A DNA stretch of 64,000 bases. Origin: Actinomadura opuntiae. GTDB lineage: Bacteria; Actinomycetota; Actinomycetes; Streptosporangiales; Streptosporangiaceae. The DNA lies in the NCBI RefSeq assembly GCF_030283205.1, contig NZ_JASNWF010000009.1, positions 310,001 through 374,000 of the forward strand, written 5' to 3'. A program made the position numbers and the translations under genes. The notes under the pieces were generated by a model. That model was not told the origin of the DNA. It saw only the letters and a list, made by a program, of their open reading frames with translations, and searched no databases. This document shows, piece by piece, positions 44,063 through 52,035 of this stretch (position 1 is the stretch's first letter; the number at the start of each line of letters is the position of its first letter).

Positions 44063-44926
44063 CTAGTGCGAGGGGAGGGAGTCCGCGGCATCCGCCAGCA
44101 TCTCGCGTGACCGCTCGGTCGACAGGGCCGCACGGACAAGGCCTCCGTACACCATCTCGAACTGCGCGGTCTGCTCCGGATCGGTGAGGACCAAGTCGGT
44201 CGTCACCGCCTCCAGAGCCACCACATCGGGATCGCCGTCGTCCGGATAGGTGTACATCGAAAACGAACATTCAGGGATGTTGTACCCAGGGATCTCAGCG
44301 TCCACAGGCAGAACCCGCACCGTCACCCGCTCGTCCTGGCGGGACAGGTCGACGATATGGCCGAGTTGCCGACGGAACACCTCCGCCGGGACCGAACGGC
44401 GACGCAACACCACCTCGTCCAGGATCACCTCGTAGGACGGGCCAGCTGGACGATGCAGCATCCGCTGCCGTCCGACCCGCCCCTTCAGCACGCCGGCGAC
44501 CTCGGCATCAGGCGGCAAGGGCAACTCGGTGTTGGCCAAGCGCGTCGCGATGAACTCCTCTGTCTGCAGCAGCCCCGGAATCAGGTTCTGCTGGTATTCG
44601 CGGATGACGCTCGCGCCAGCCTCGAGGTTGGCGAACCTGGCCTGGCGCTCACCGATCCCCGACGACTCCCACCAGCCGTGCGCTGCTGCCTCCGCAGTGA
44701 TCTGCACGAGCTGCGTCCACTTGTCACCCTCGACACCAAGGACATCCAGCAAGCGCTGCACATCCTCCTGGTTCGGTGCGACGTGCGCGTTCTCCAGCTT
44801 GCTGATCATCTGCCGGTACACACCCGACCGCTTGGCCAGATCCTGCGCCGAGACCCCGGCCCCCTCCCGCAGCTCGCGCAACTCCGCCGCAAGCCGCAGC
44901 CGGCGGACATACGGACTGATCAACAC
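44063..44926 (-). CDS. XRE-family regulator with DUF5753 (WhiJ-like)
   Basis: 287-aa protein. The N-terminal XRE HTH is LREGAGVSAQDLAKRSGVYRQ (split, about residues 18-38) with ISKLENAHVAP. The C-terminal DUF5753 domain begins near residue 105 (YQQNLIPGLLQTEEF) and includes DEVVLRRR and PECSFSMYTYPD. The start is GTG 44926, with a G-rich region just upstream. It forms an operon with the DUF397 gene. In this element it may control the regulatory or cargo genes. Confidence 0.92.
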   Translation of the reverse strand: MLISPYVRRLRLAAELRELREGAGVSAQDLAKRSGVYRQMISKLENAHVAPNQEDVQRLLDVLGVEGDKWTQLVQITAEAAAHGWWESSGIGERQARFANLEAGASVIREYQQNLIPGLLQTEEFIATRLANTELPLPPDAEVAGVLKGRVGRQRMLHRPAGPSYEVILDEVVLRRRSVPAEVFRRQLGHIVDLSRQDERVTVRVLPVDAEIPGYNIPECSFSMYTYPDDGDPDVVALEAVTTDLVLTDPEQTAQFEMVYGGLVRAALSTERSREMLADAADSLPSH

Positions 44927-45434
44927 CCACCCCGCGTCCTCGAGAACCGACTGTCACGCCTCTAAGACATGCAGCGTATCCACGTCCGCGCCGACACGGG
45001 CGGCCTCCGCCGAGTCCCGAAATACTCTGAACGAGCATCACGCCGGGGAAAGCGAGGACGGGAGCTGAATCAACCGAAGCTCATAGCTTGGAGGTGGAAG
45101 AGTGCCGCGATGGGCCAACAGTCCTCCTGGACGTAGGTATGGAACGCCTCGTGCCAGGCTCGGAACCGAGTTATCGACCAGCTAGCCTGCACAGCTCTGA
45201 CCTAGGCGAATGCCTACCTATCGGGCCCGAGACCCGCTACGACCCGGGCCCCGGTTCCCTAGCGTCGGCCCCCTGTGGCCTGGGCATGGGACACCCTAAG
45301 CTCTGTTTGACAAAGCACCCGGACGGCCCGGATCCGCAGCACGCCGTGTTGTGGCGATGCGGCCCGGCAGCTCGCGAGATCCGGCATCGTCGATGCAAAG
45401 GATTATTGGGACCTTGGACGGAGTGCGAGCGGCC
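44927..45434. other. Non-coding gap
   Basis: 508 bp between the XRE gene start and the end of the methyltransferase fusion gene. One plus-strand open frame beginning at 45088 has no ribosome-site or family support and runs into antisense of the methyltransferase. No RNA or repeat recognised; it presumably contains the XRE promoter. Confidence 0.4.
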
Positions 45435-47336
45435 CTACCCGGCCGCCTTGCGCGCACGTCGGCTTGAGCGGCGAACTGGCGCCTCGCTCCGGGGGATGAG
45501 GAGTTGGAGGGGAGGCCCGCAAAGGTCCTGCTCCGCGCGCTTCAGCTTCGTCCCTGGCCGCTCCTCGATGATCCTCATCAGCTCTCCGGCCACGGCTTGG
45601 CCTAGCGCTGGCGGCACTGCATTCGCTACCTGGAGCGGCTGCTTCCCCCTGCTTCCGCAGAAGACGTAGCCGTCGGGAAAGCCCTGGATACGAGCCGCCT
45701 CCCGGACGCTGATCGTCCTGTTCAGCACGGGATGGACGGGAAGCGCCCTGTGGCCCGCGACGATTGTCCGCGCCAGGTCCTTGTGGAGCCGCCGGTACGA
45801 GATCGGCCCCTTGCCCGGCTGGATACCAGCGATCTTGTCGATCACCTTCTGGCCGTGGTTCATCGTCGAGCCGTTGAGCAGGACCCGGCCGTCGCGGAGC
45901 ATCATGTACTCGGCCTCCACCCCCGGGCCGAGCGGGAGCAGGCCAGGCCGGTCCAGAACATCCGTCACCGTGGGAGGGAACGGGCGCCCGCACCTGCAAC
46001 CCGGCCTCCGATCCCCGCAGTACCCTCCCGGCGGCACGACCGGCTCATGCCCCTTCGACTTGCGGACCAGCTGTGCCGTGAAGATGATGCGCGATCGTAG
46101 CTGGGGGACGCCGTAGCTGCTCGCCTTCACCACGCGGTGGTCCGGGTGATAGTCCTTCGACCTCAGCTCGTCCTCGACCGCGTGGTGGAAGCTGACCCCC
46201 TTGATGTTGCGCATGCCGAGCACGTTCTCGATGACGACGAAGCGAGCTTCGAGCTCGGAAGCTATCCTGACCTGCTCCTTGAAGAGCGCGTTCTTCGCAT
46301 CTCCGGGATCCCGCTTGCCCGCCACGGAGTAGCCCTGGCAGGGCGGTCCTCCGATTACGGCGGCTACCTCGCCGAGCGACGGCGCTACGGCCCGCAGGTG
46401 GTCTGCAGTGATCTCGCGAGCATCGCGCTCCAGTACCACGGTGCCGGGATGGTTGGCGCGGTGAGTCTGCGCGGCGTCCTTGTCCATCTCTACCGCCACC
46501 GCCACCCTGAACCCGGCCCGCTCGAATCCGAGGGCGAGGCCGCCCGCACCGGCGAAGAGCTCGACCGCTACCGGTTCGCTGCCGCGTTCGATGCTGCGCT
46601 GCCCCTCCGCGCAGAAGCTGATCAGCGGGCAACTCCTGCAGGCGGGCTTCGAGGACCCGCAGATGGCACGGCCATGGTGGATAAGGTTCACGTGGAGCCG
46701 CTGCCGGCTCCGAGCAGGCACGATCTCCTCGTACAGGGCATGATCAACCTTGCCCTTCCCGCGGGCAACCAGCCCGATCCTGTGGAAGATGCGGCTCACG
46801 TGCGTATCTACCGCAAAGACGTCACGTCCCAGCGAGTACGTCATGATGCAGCGCGCGGTCTTCGGTCCGAGGCCGGGGAGGCTCTTCAGCTCCTGGAGTA
46901 CCTCGCGGTCCTTCAGTTCGCGCAGGTAGTCGAGGCTAATCCGGCCAGGCATCCCCCGCTGCGCGTTGCGCTCCTGGACCCTTGTAAGGAAGCTCTGGAT
47001 GTACTCTGCTCGGCGTGCCTGGAAGCCGGCAGGACGTAGGATCTCCTCGAGTTCAGCCCTGTCCGCTTCGAGCACCTCGTTCCAGGTGGGAAAGCGAGCC
47101 CTGAGCTCCTGGAACACCCTCTGATACATAGCCTCGCGCGTCTGGACGCTCAGGAGGATGTAGATAGCTTCGGCGACCGGATCCTCGACGTTCCCCAAGG
47201 ATGCAGAGCGGTAGGTGACCTCGAGAAGCTCGTCGATCCTATCGACGATAGCGCCGCGATCGAGGCCGATCGCCGCGTCTCTCCGCTGGACAGTGGCGGG
47301 ACTCTCACCGCTTGCTCGGGTATCCACTCGCGGCAT
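45435..47336 (-). CDS. Endonuclease III-like HhH-GPD glycosylase fused to DNA 5-cytosine methyltransferase
   Basis: 633-aa two-domain protein. Residues 28-245 are a full endonuclease III-like glycosylase: helix-hairpin-helix LPGLGPKTAR with catalytic Lys159, the VDTHVSRIF segment with catalytic Asp177, and a [4Fe-4S] loop C226-x6-C233-x2-C236-x5-C242. Residues 256-620 are a C5 methyltransferase: motif I VELFAGAGGLALGF, motif IV GGPPCQGYS with catalytic Cys333, motif VI VIENV, motif VIII QLRSRI, and motifs IX/X AARIQGFPDGY and QVANAVPPALGQ. The methyltransferase half is the expected DrmMII component of a class 2 DISARM. The glycosylase may repair T:G mismatches from deaminated methylcytosine (as Mig.MthI does), excise modified bases, or cut DNA. 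Divergent from the drm operon. Confidence 0.92.
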   Translation of the reverse strand: MPRVDTRASGESPATVQRRDAAIGLDRGAIVDRIDELLEVTYRSASLGNVEDPVAEAIYILLSVQTREAMYQRVFQELRARFPTWNEVLEADRAELEEILRPAGFQARRAEYIQSFLTRVQERNAQRGMPGRISLDYLRELKDREVLQELKSLPGLGPKTARCIMTYSLGRDVFAVDTHVSRIFHRIGLVARGKGKVDHALYEEIVPARSRQRLHVNLIHHGRAICGSSKPACRSCPLISFCAEGQRSIERGSEPVAVELFAGAGGLALGFERAGFRVAVAVEMDKDAAQTHRANHPGTVVLERDAREITADHLRAVAPSLGEVAAVIGGPPCQGYSVAGKRDPGDAKNALFKEQVRIASELEARFVVIENVLGMRNIKGVSFHHAVEDELRSKDYHPDHRVVKASSYGVPQLRSRIIFTAQLVRKSKGHEPVVPPGGYCGDRRPGCRCGRPFPPTVTDVLDRPGLLPLGPGVEAEYMMLRDGRVLLNGSTMNHGQKVIDKIAGIQPGKGPISYRRLHKDLARTIVAGHRALPVHPVLNRTISVREAARIQGFPDGYVFCGSRGKQPLQVANAVPPALGQAVAGELMRIIEERPGTKLKRAEQDLCGPPLQLLIPRSEAPVRRSSRRARKAAG

Positions 47337-47828
47337 CCTCTCGCTCGCAGGCTGGCGCCGCTACCTCGTACGGCAACTCGACGTCCGATCCTAACAACCG
47401 AGCTTCCGCGGGCGTGGTAGCCGGGCGAGGCTAGAGGAATGGCGACGATCGCTTGATGTTAGCCGCGGGCAGCGAGTACCTGCCAATAGTCATCGGGGAG
47501 TGCCATGTTTCGCTACCCGAAAACGCGACACCAGGATCCCTGCCTAAAACTTCTCTCCAGATGCCGGAGCTGATAAGCTGTGTGTGGGTACATGGCCTTC
47601 ATCGTCCGCCCAATTTCCCTCGCGAATCAGGCGGACGAGCGGGATGGTTCGTGCTGTCAAGTTGCCTGAGCTGGTCGGTTGCAATAGCGCTTCCACAACA
47701 GCGCTAGAGGGTCTATGGGTGCCTTACAAGCAGGGGCTGTAAGCGTTAACCTTGCGCTGCAAGCAGGAGCGGGCCTTCCCTGTTAGCCAGCCAAGTCGGC
47801 AGGGAACCCGGTCGACCTTTCCGGGGAG
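47337..47828. other. Divergent promoter region of the DISARM-like island
   Basis: 492 bp between divergent starts. No family-supported frame. It should contain promoters for both the glycosylase-methyltransferase gene and the five-gene operon. No clear operator palindrome was seen, although GCAAGCAGGAGC/ACAAGCAGGGGC-like direct repeats occur near 47728-47771. Confidence 0.4.
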
Positions 47829-48818
47829 GTGGATGCGCTGGAAGATCAGCACATCCGGCGGCCGTCTCCCGTCTTTCTGGTTGAGGATGCTGGAGGAAGG
47901 CCCCAACCCGCGCCGACCTGGTTCGTCGCCTGGGTGCGCCTCGGTGCCCTTGCGGCCCTTGGCAACTTGCTGAACAGACTGGGAGAGCGCACCGTCCTCG
48001 CGGTATCCGTGCCGGCCCGTCCGGTGGCTGCCGCGGCTACGGCCTTCGGCTTCTGCCGACAGCGCTTCCTCAGCATTCCGGACAACCGGTGTCCTAGCGG
48101 CCTTGACCGCTCTCTCGGCGAGCTCGAGCCGGGAATGCGAGTATGGCTGCACCTTGCCGATCGCGTGCTTTCCGGGACCTTCCTCGGGCTCCGGCCGGGT
48201 GGCCAGGTACATACGAGCGCCGGCAGTTACCTGGCCCAGGTGGTCGAGGAGGTGCGCGTCCCCCCAAACTGGGCCGCGCTGCCCGACGGGCACAGCTTCC
48301 TCGCTGTGGAAGATCCCTTCCTCCGCGGGATGCTCCGGGGCCGCTCCCCCCGCAGCTTTATCACGTCCTGGAACCAGGACATCGTCATCGTCGGTTCGCG
48401 GGACGCCCTGCTTGCTGACCTGGAAGAGAGGATCAGCCCTGCAACTCCCGCTGTTCCCGTGGGAACTCTCGCCTCCATCGTCCGGCCACTCGACCTGTTG
48501 GGCGAGCGGAAGCGGTGCCAGATCCCCGGGTGGCGCAGCGTCCTGATGAGCTCGCGCAGCTCCAGCGCCGCGTGGAGCGAGTGGGACGAGTCGCCGGAAG
48601 TAGCGGTGCTGGACGGTTCCTACGCCGTCAGCCGCTGGCTGGAGGAATGCAGAGCTAGGCTAGTTATCGCCGTCCTCGACCGTACAGAAAGCGGGTTGGA
48701 AGCGGCTGTGGGCGCGCTCGAGCAGGAGCGGGCGTTCATGGACCCCATCCCTCCAGCCGAGATCGCATGGGAGCCGCCTGCCGGATGCGAACTCCTCGCC
48801 TACCGGAGCCGGGGATGA
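47829..48818 (+). CDS. First gene of the drm operon, DrmE-N-like or unknown
   Basis: 329-aa protein starting at GTG 47829 directly after a GGGGAGG stretch. It begins with a helical segment (FVAWVRLGALAALGNLLNRLG, residues 32-52). A beta-rich part follows (LEPGMRVWLHLADRVLSGTF), then SWNQDIVIVGSRDALLADLEE, and VLDGSYAVSRWLEECRARLVIAVLDR near the end. The last resembles a Rossmann-like effector or P-loop-less fold. I do not recognise a characterised family. Position ahead of drmA in a coupled operon, and combined size with the next gene (838 aa), suggest the N-terminal half of a split DrmE. The two genes overlap in ATGA. Confidence 0.8.
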   Translation: MDALEDQHIRRPSPVFLVEDAGGRPQPAPTWFVAWVRLGALAALGNLLNRLGERTVLAVSVPARPVAAAATAFGFCRQRFLSIPDNRCPSGLDRSLGELEPGMRVWLHLADRVLSGTFLGLRPGGQVHTSAGSYLAQVVEEVRVPPNWAALPDGHSFLAVEDPFLRGMLRGRSPRSFITSWNQDIVIVGSRDALLADLEERISPATPAVPVGTLASIVRPLDLLGERKRCQIPGWRSVLMSSRSSSAAWSEWDESPEVAVLDGSYAVSRWLEECRARLVIAVLDRTESGLEAAVGALEQERAFMDPIPPAEIAWEPPAGCELLAYRSRG

Positions 48819-50344
48819 GTTCGATCCTCGCGGCCAATGCCTTCTACAGGGCATCAGCGCATCCCTCGATCCTCCGGCGCCCCGTCCAGGACACCCTCGG
48901 GGAGCGGTTCGCCCTCGCCCTCAACGCCCTCCTGCGCGAGCTAGGCGAGGACGCCTCGTCTCCGGCGTGGGAACCTCTCGTTGCGTCAGCACGGGCCGCG
49001 CGCTGGCGTACGGTGACGGAGCCCGTGCCGTTCGCATCAGCCTTTTCCAGCGCAGCGGCACCGCTCGGTCGACTCCTCGAACTTGCAAGCCAGCTAGGCG
49101 GGAGCCTGGACCCCTACCTGCGTGCGCTGCTCGAGGAACTCGCTGCAGCAGGGAGCGACTACCGGCAGGGTGACAACTGCGTACTGTCCAGCGCGTTCCT
49201 CGACCTGTGCAGCTCTGGGAGATCTGGCAGCAGTTGCGTCGTGGTCGCGCGAGAGCTCATGATCGGCCGGATCTCGGGATGGCTCGAGCAGGAGGGGCAG
49301 CGAGTACCAGTGCTCGCGCCGCGGGAGTTCACCACGTCACCGGAGGTCTGGGACCGAGCGATCGTGCTGGGGGCTGGAGTATGGTTCCCGCCCCGGATGA
49401 TGGTGACCCCCCGCGCCGATAGGATCATCCTCGTCCATCCGCGCTGGGTGAGGGATAGCAGGCGCTTCCAGGGCATCTTCGGCGAGCTGGCGACCCGTGG
49501 CCTCAGCGTAAGTGTCGAGGAAGCCCCAACTCCAAGCGCTACCAGCCCCGTCCCCGTACAGCTCCCTGCTGCGGGTATGGCACCGCAGCTTGACTGGTCG
49601 CTGCTGAAGGCCTCCGCACCAGATCACGCCTCCGGAGGCCACCCGACGGAGGCCCGGCTCGCGATACTTGGTGGTGGGCATGCTGTGTGGCTACCCGTCA
49701 CGGCGCAGCGCATCAGGGGCTTGCGCCCGTCGGCCCCAGCAGGCGAGCGGGTGGTGAATCTCGGTATGGAAGAGGTGCGCCCTGGCGCAATCCTCCTCCT
49801 GCGGTTCGGTGGCACGGATGCCAGCGCCCTGCGACCGCTCGTGGATTCGCTCCTTGGCCAGAAGCGGTCCGGGATCCGGGACCTAGAGGAGGGCTGGAAG
49901 TCGCGCCTCCGCCATGCGATCGCTACGCACGGGATTTCGGGGCTGGAGAGGAAGGTGCGTGACCGGGGAGCCGCCGTGACGAACGTGCCTTACTGGGCTT
50001 CCGACGAGTGCTTGCGCCCGAAGAATGATGGGGATTTCAGGGCCCTGCTCGAGGTCATAGGGCTCGAGCCGACGGCCCCGTACCTCGATGCTGGTCGCGC
50101 ACTGTGGAGAGCTCACAATGCTGCTGGCCGCCAGCTTGCCCAGGCGCTGGAGAGGTACGTGGAAGGTCAGGATCTCGCCGACCTGGAGATCCGGGGAATG
50201 CAGGAGCTGAAGCTCGAGGAGGTTCCCGGCGTCGCTGCCATGGTCGCGTTCCGCGTGATCGCGATCAGCCCGGATACCGCGACCGTCCCCTCGCACATGG
50301 CCCGCCGACCGTTCCTCGCACGAGGTGCAGCATGGCTCGAATGA
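48815..50344 (+). CDS. Second gene of the drm operon, DrmE-C-like or unknown
   Basis: 509-aa protein from ATG 48815 (ATGA overlap with the previous stop). The central part has beta-alpha units (SSCVVVARELMIGRISGWL, WDRAIVLGAGVWFPPRMM, RIILVHPRWVRDSRRFQ) like a degenerate helicase C-terminal lobe. The C-terminal 200 residues contain VRPGAILLLR, a WKSRLRHAIATHG helix, and VTNVPYWASDECLRPKNDG, a pattern I associate with DrmE-type phage-defence proteins. The stop lies 13 bp inside the next gene. Split from the first gene at a point where DrmE would be continuous; function unproven. Confidence 0.78.
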   Translation: MSSILAANAFYRASAHPSILRRPVQDTLGERFALALNALLRELGEDASSPAWEPLVASARAARWRTVTEPVPFASAFSSAAAPLGRLLELASQLGGSLDPYLRALLEELAAAGSDYRQGDNCVLSSAFLDLCSSGRSGSSCVVVARELMIGRISGWLEQEGQRVPVLAPREFTTSPEVWDRAIVLGAGVWFPPRMMVTPRADRIILVHPRWVRDSRRFQGIFGELATRGLSVSVEEAPTPSATSPVPVQLPAAGMAPQLDWSLLKASAPDHASGGHPTEARLAILGGGHAVWLPVTAQRIRGLRPSAPAGERVVNLGMEEVRPGAILLLRFGGTDASALRPLVDSLLGQKRSGIRDLEEGWKSRLRHAIATHGISGLERKVRDRGAAVTNVPYWASDECLRPKNDGDFRALLEVIGLEPTAPYLDAGRALWRAHNAAGRQLAQALERYVEGQDLADLEIRGMQELKLEEVPGVAAMVAFRVIAISPDTATVPSHMARRPFLARGAAWLE

Positions 50345-52035
50345 TCCCTCCCGTCCCCGTCCAGAAAGCTCCTCCCGGCGAGCGACTCCTGTTCCAGAGG
50401 CTGCTCACCGATCCTGGTACGAGTGGTTGGACCGTCCTCCACTCGCTCAACCTCGCCCATCACGTCCGCCAGGTCGAGGGCGAGGCCGACTTCGTAGTGA
50501 TTGTTCCGGAACTTGGCGTGCTCTGCGTGGAGGTGAAGTCCCACCTCTCCGTGCGCAGGGCGGCGGACGGGATGTGGCACCTGGGGAAGCAGCCGCCGAC
50601 CGCGCGCAGCCCCTTCCGGCAGGCCAGCGACCAGATGCACAGCATCCGCAAGTTCCTGTCCAGCAAGCGCTTCGACGTCCGCGAGGTTCCCTTCTGGTCG
50701 GCTGTCTGGTTCACGGGGGCCAGCGCTGAGGTGGAGGCCGACCCGCTCGAGTGGCAGCCGTGGCAGCTGCTCGACCGCCGGGACCTCCGCCGCCCCGTCT
50801 CGCAGACGCTAGCCGCGGTGCTGGTCAAGGCTCGCCAGCACCTCGCTTCGAGAAACCCCGCCTTTGATCCATCCCTTGCCCGGCCCGCGCCCCCGCAGTG
50901 CGACGAGATCGCTAGGAGGCTCCGGCCCCGCTTCGAGACAACGATCGCCGCCGCCGACTACCGGCAGGTGCGCGAGCAGGATCTCCAGCACTTCCTCGAC
51001 GAGCAGTACGAGGCCCTCGATGCGATGGACGAGGAGCACCAGGTGCTGTTCACGGGGCCAGCCGGGACGGGCAAGACCTTCCTCGCGCTGGAAGCGGCGA
51101 AGCGCGCCAGCCTGCAAGGGCTGGAGGTGAGATTCGCTTGCTACAACCGCCTCCTGGGCCAATGGCTCGCTTCGGAGCTGCAAGGCTTTCCTGGTATCCG
51201 GGCCGGGAGCCTGCACAGCTTGATGGTCGACCTCGCAGGCGAGCGGCCCCCCAGAAACGCGGAGAGCAGCTGGTGGAACTCGCAACTGCCCGATCTTGCG
51301 CTGGAAGCGCTCCTGGAACGGGAAGATCCTGCTGATGTCCTCATCGTCGACGAGATACAGGATCTTTGCGATCCCGCCTTCCTCGACGTGCTGGACCTGA
51401 TGGTCCGGGGCGGGCTTGCCGGTGGCCGCTGGCTCATGTTCGGGGATTTCGAGCACCAGGCTATCTACGGTACGGGCGATGGTCGTGCGGAACTCGCGGG
51501 ACGATCACCCAGCCTCTACAGGAGGACGCTGGCCAGGAACTGCCGCAACACGCCACGTATTGGGCGCACGGCCGCAGAGGCATCCGGGCTAGCGGGCGCT
51601 TACCGCGGGTTCCGGCGCCCCGATGACGGCATCGATGTCACGTTCATGCGGTGCTCGACACCGGCTGAGCAGGAACGCTCCCTGGCGCGTGCCCTCGATC
51701 TCCTCAATGAAGATCACTTCCAGGACGACGAGATCGTCGTCCTCTCCCCGATGGCTGGGGGCACCGCAGCGCGGGCGCAGGACCAGCCCCTCCGCAACCG
51801 CCTCGCTGATTACGCTACTCGAGGCAAGAAGGTGCGGTACTGCACTGTCCATGCCTTCAAGGGGCTCGATGCCCCCGCTGTGGTGGTCACGGATATCGAC
51901 ACCGCCAGCGGGGAACGCGCGGAATCCCTGCTCTACATCGCGCTGAGCCGGGCCACGGACAGGCTGGTAGTCCTCGCGAACGACGAAGCTCTAAAGAGTA
52001 TGTGGAAGAACGTGACCGGGGGGAATCGACTATGA
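50332..52035 (+). CDS. NERD-nuclease domain fused to UvrD/Rep-type SF1 helicase
   Basis: 567-aa protein from ATG 50332, overlapping the previous gene by 13 bp. The N-terminal NERD domain has the PD-(D/E)XK-like core EADFVVIVPELGVLCVEVKSH (split, residues 51-71), with Asp53, Glu67 and Lys69 as candidate metal and catalytic residues. The helicase part has Walker A FTGPAGTGKTFLALEA near residue 240, Walker B VLIVDEIQDL near 340, a LARNCRNTPRIG motif, and the C-terminal VHAFKGLDAPAVVV and LLYIALSRATDRLVVL. It should unwind and possibly cut DNA. Its stop overlaps drmA (ATGA). Not a standard DISARM subunit. Confidence 0.88.
   Translation: MARMIPPVPVQKAPPGERLLFQRLLTDPGTSGWTVLHSLNLAHHVRQVEGEADFVVIVPELGVLCVEVKSHLSVRRAADGMWHLGKQPPTARSPFRQASDQMHSIRKFLSSKRFDVREVPFWSAVWFTGASAEVEADPLEWQPWQLLDRRDLRRPVSQTLAAVLVKARQHLASRNPAFDPSLARPAPPQCDEIARRLRPRFETTIAAADYRQVREQDLQHFLDEQYEALDAMDEEHQVLFTGPAGTGKTFLALEAAKRASLQGLEVRFACYNRLLGQWLASELQGFPGIRAGSLHSLMVDLAGERPPRNAESSWWNSQLPDLALEALLEREDPADVLIVDEIQDLCDPAFLDVLDLMVRGGLAGGRWLMFGDFEHQAIYGTGDGRAELAGRSPSLYRRTLARNCRNTPRIGRTAAEASGLAGAYRGFRRPDDGIDVTFMRCSTPAEQERSLARALDLLNEDHFQDDEIVVLSPMAGGTAARAQDQPLRNRLADYATRGKKVRYCTVHAFKGLDAPAVVVTDIDTASGERAESLLYIALSRATDRLVVLANDEALKSMWKNVTGGNRL

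Noticed and set aside
45088..45669. Plus-strand frame overlapping the end of the methyltransferase fusion
   Set aside because: No ribosome-site strength or homology; about a third is antisense of the methyltransferase.
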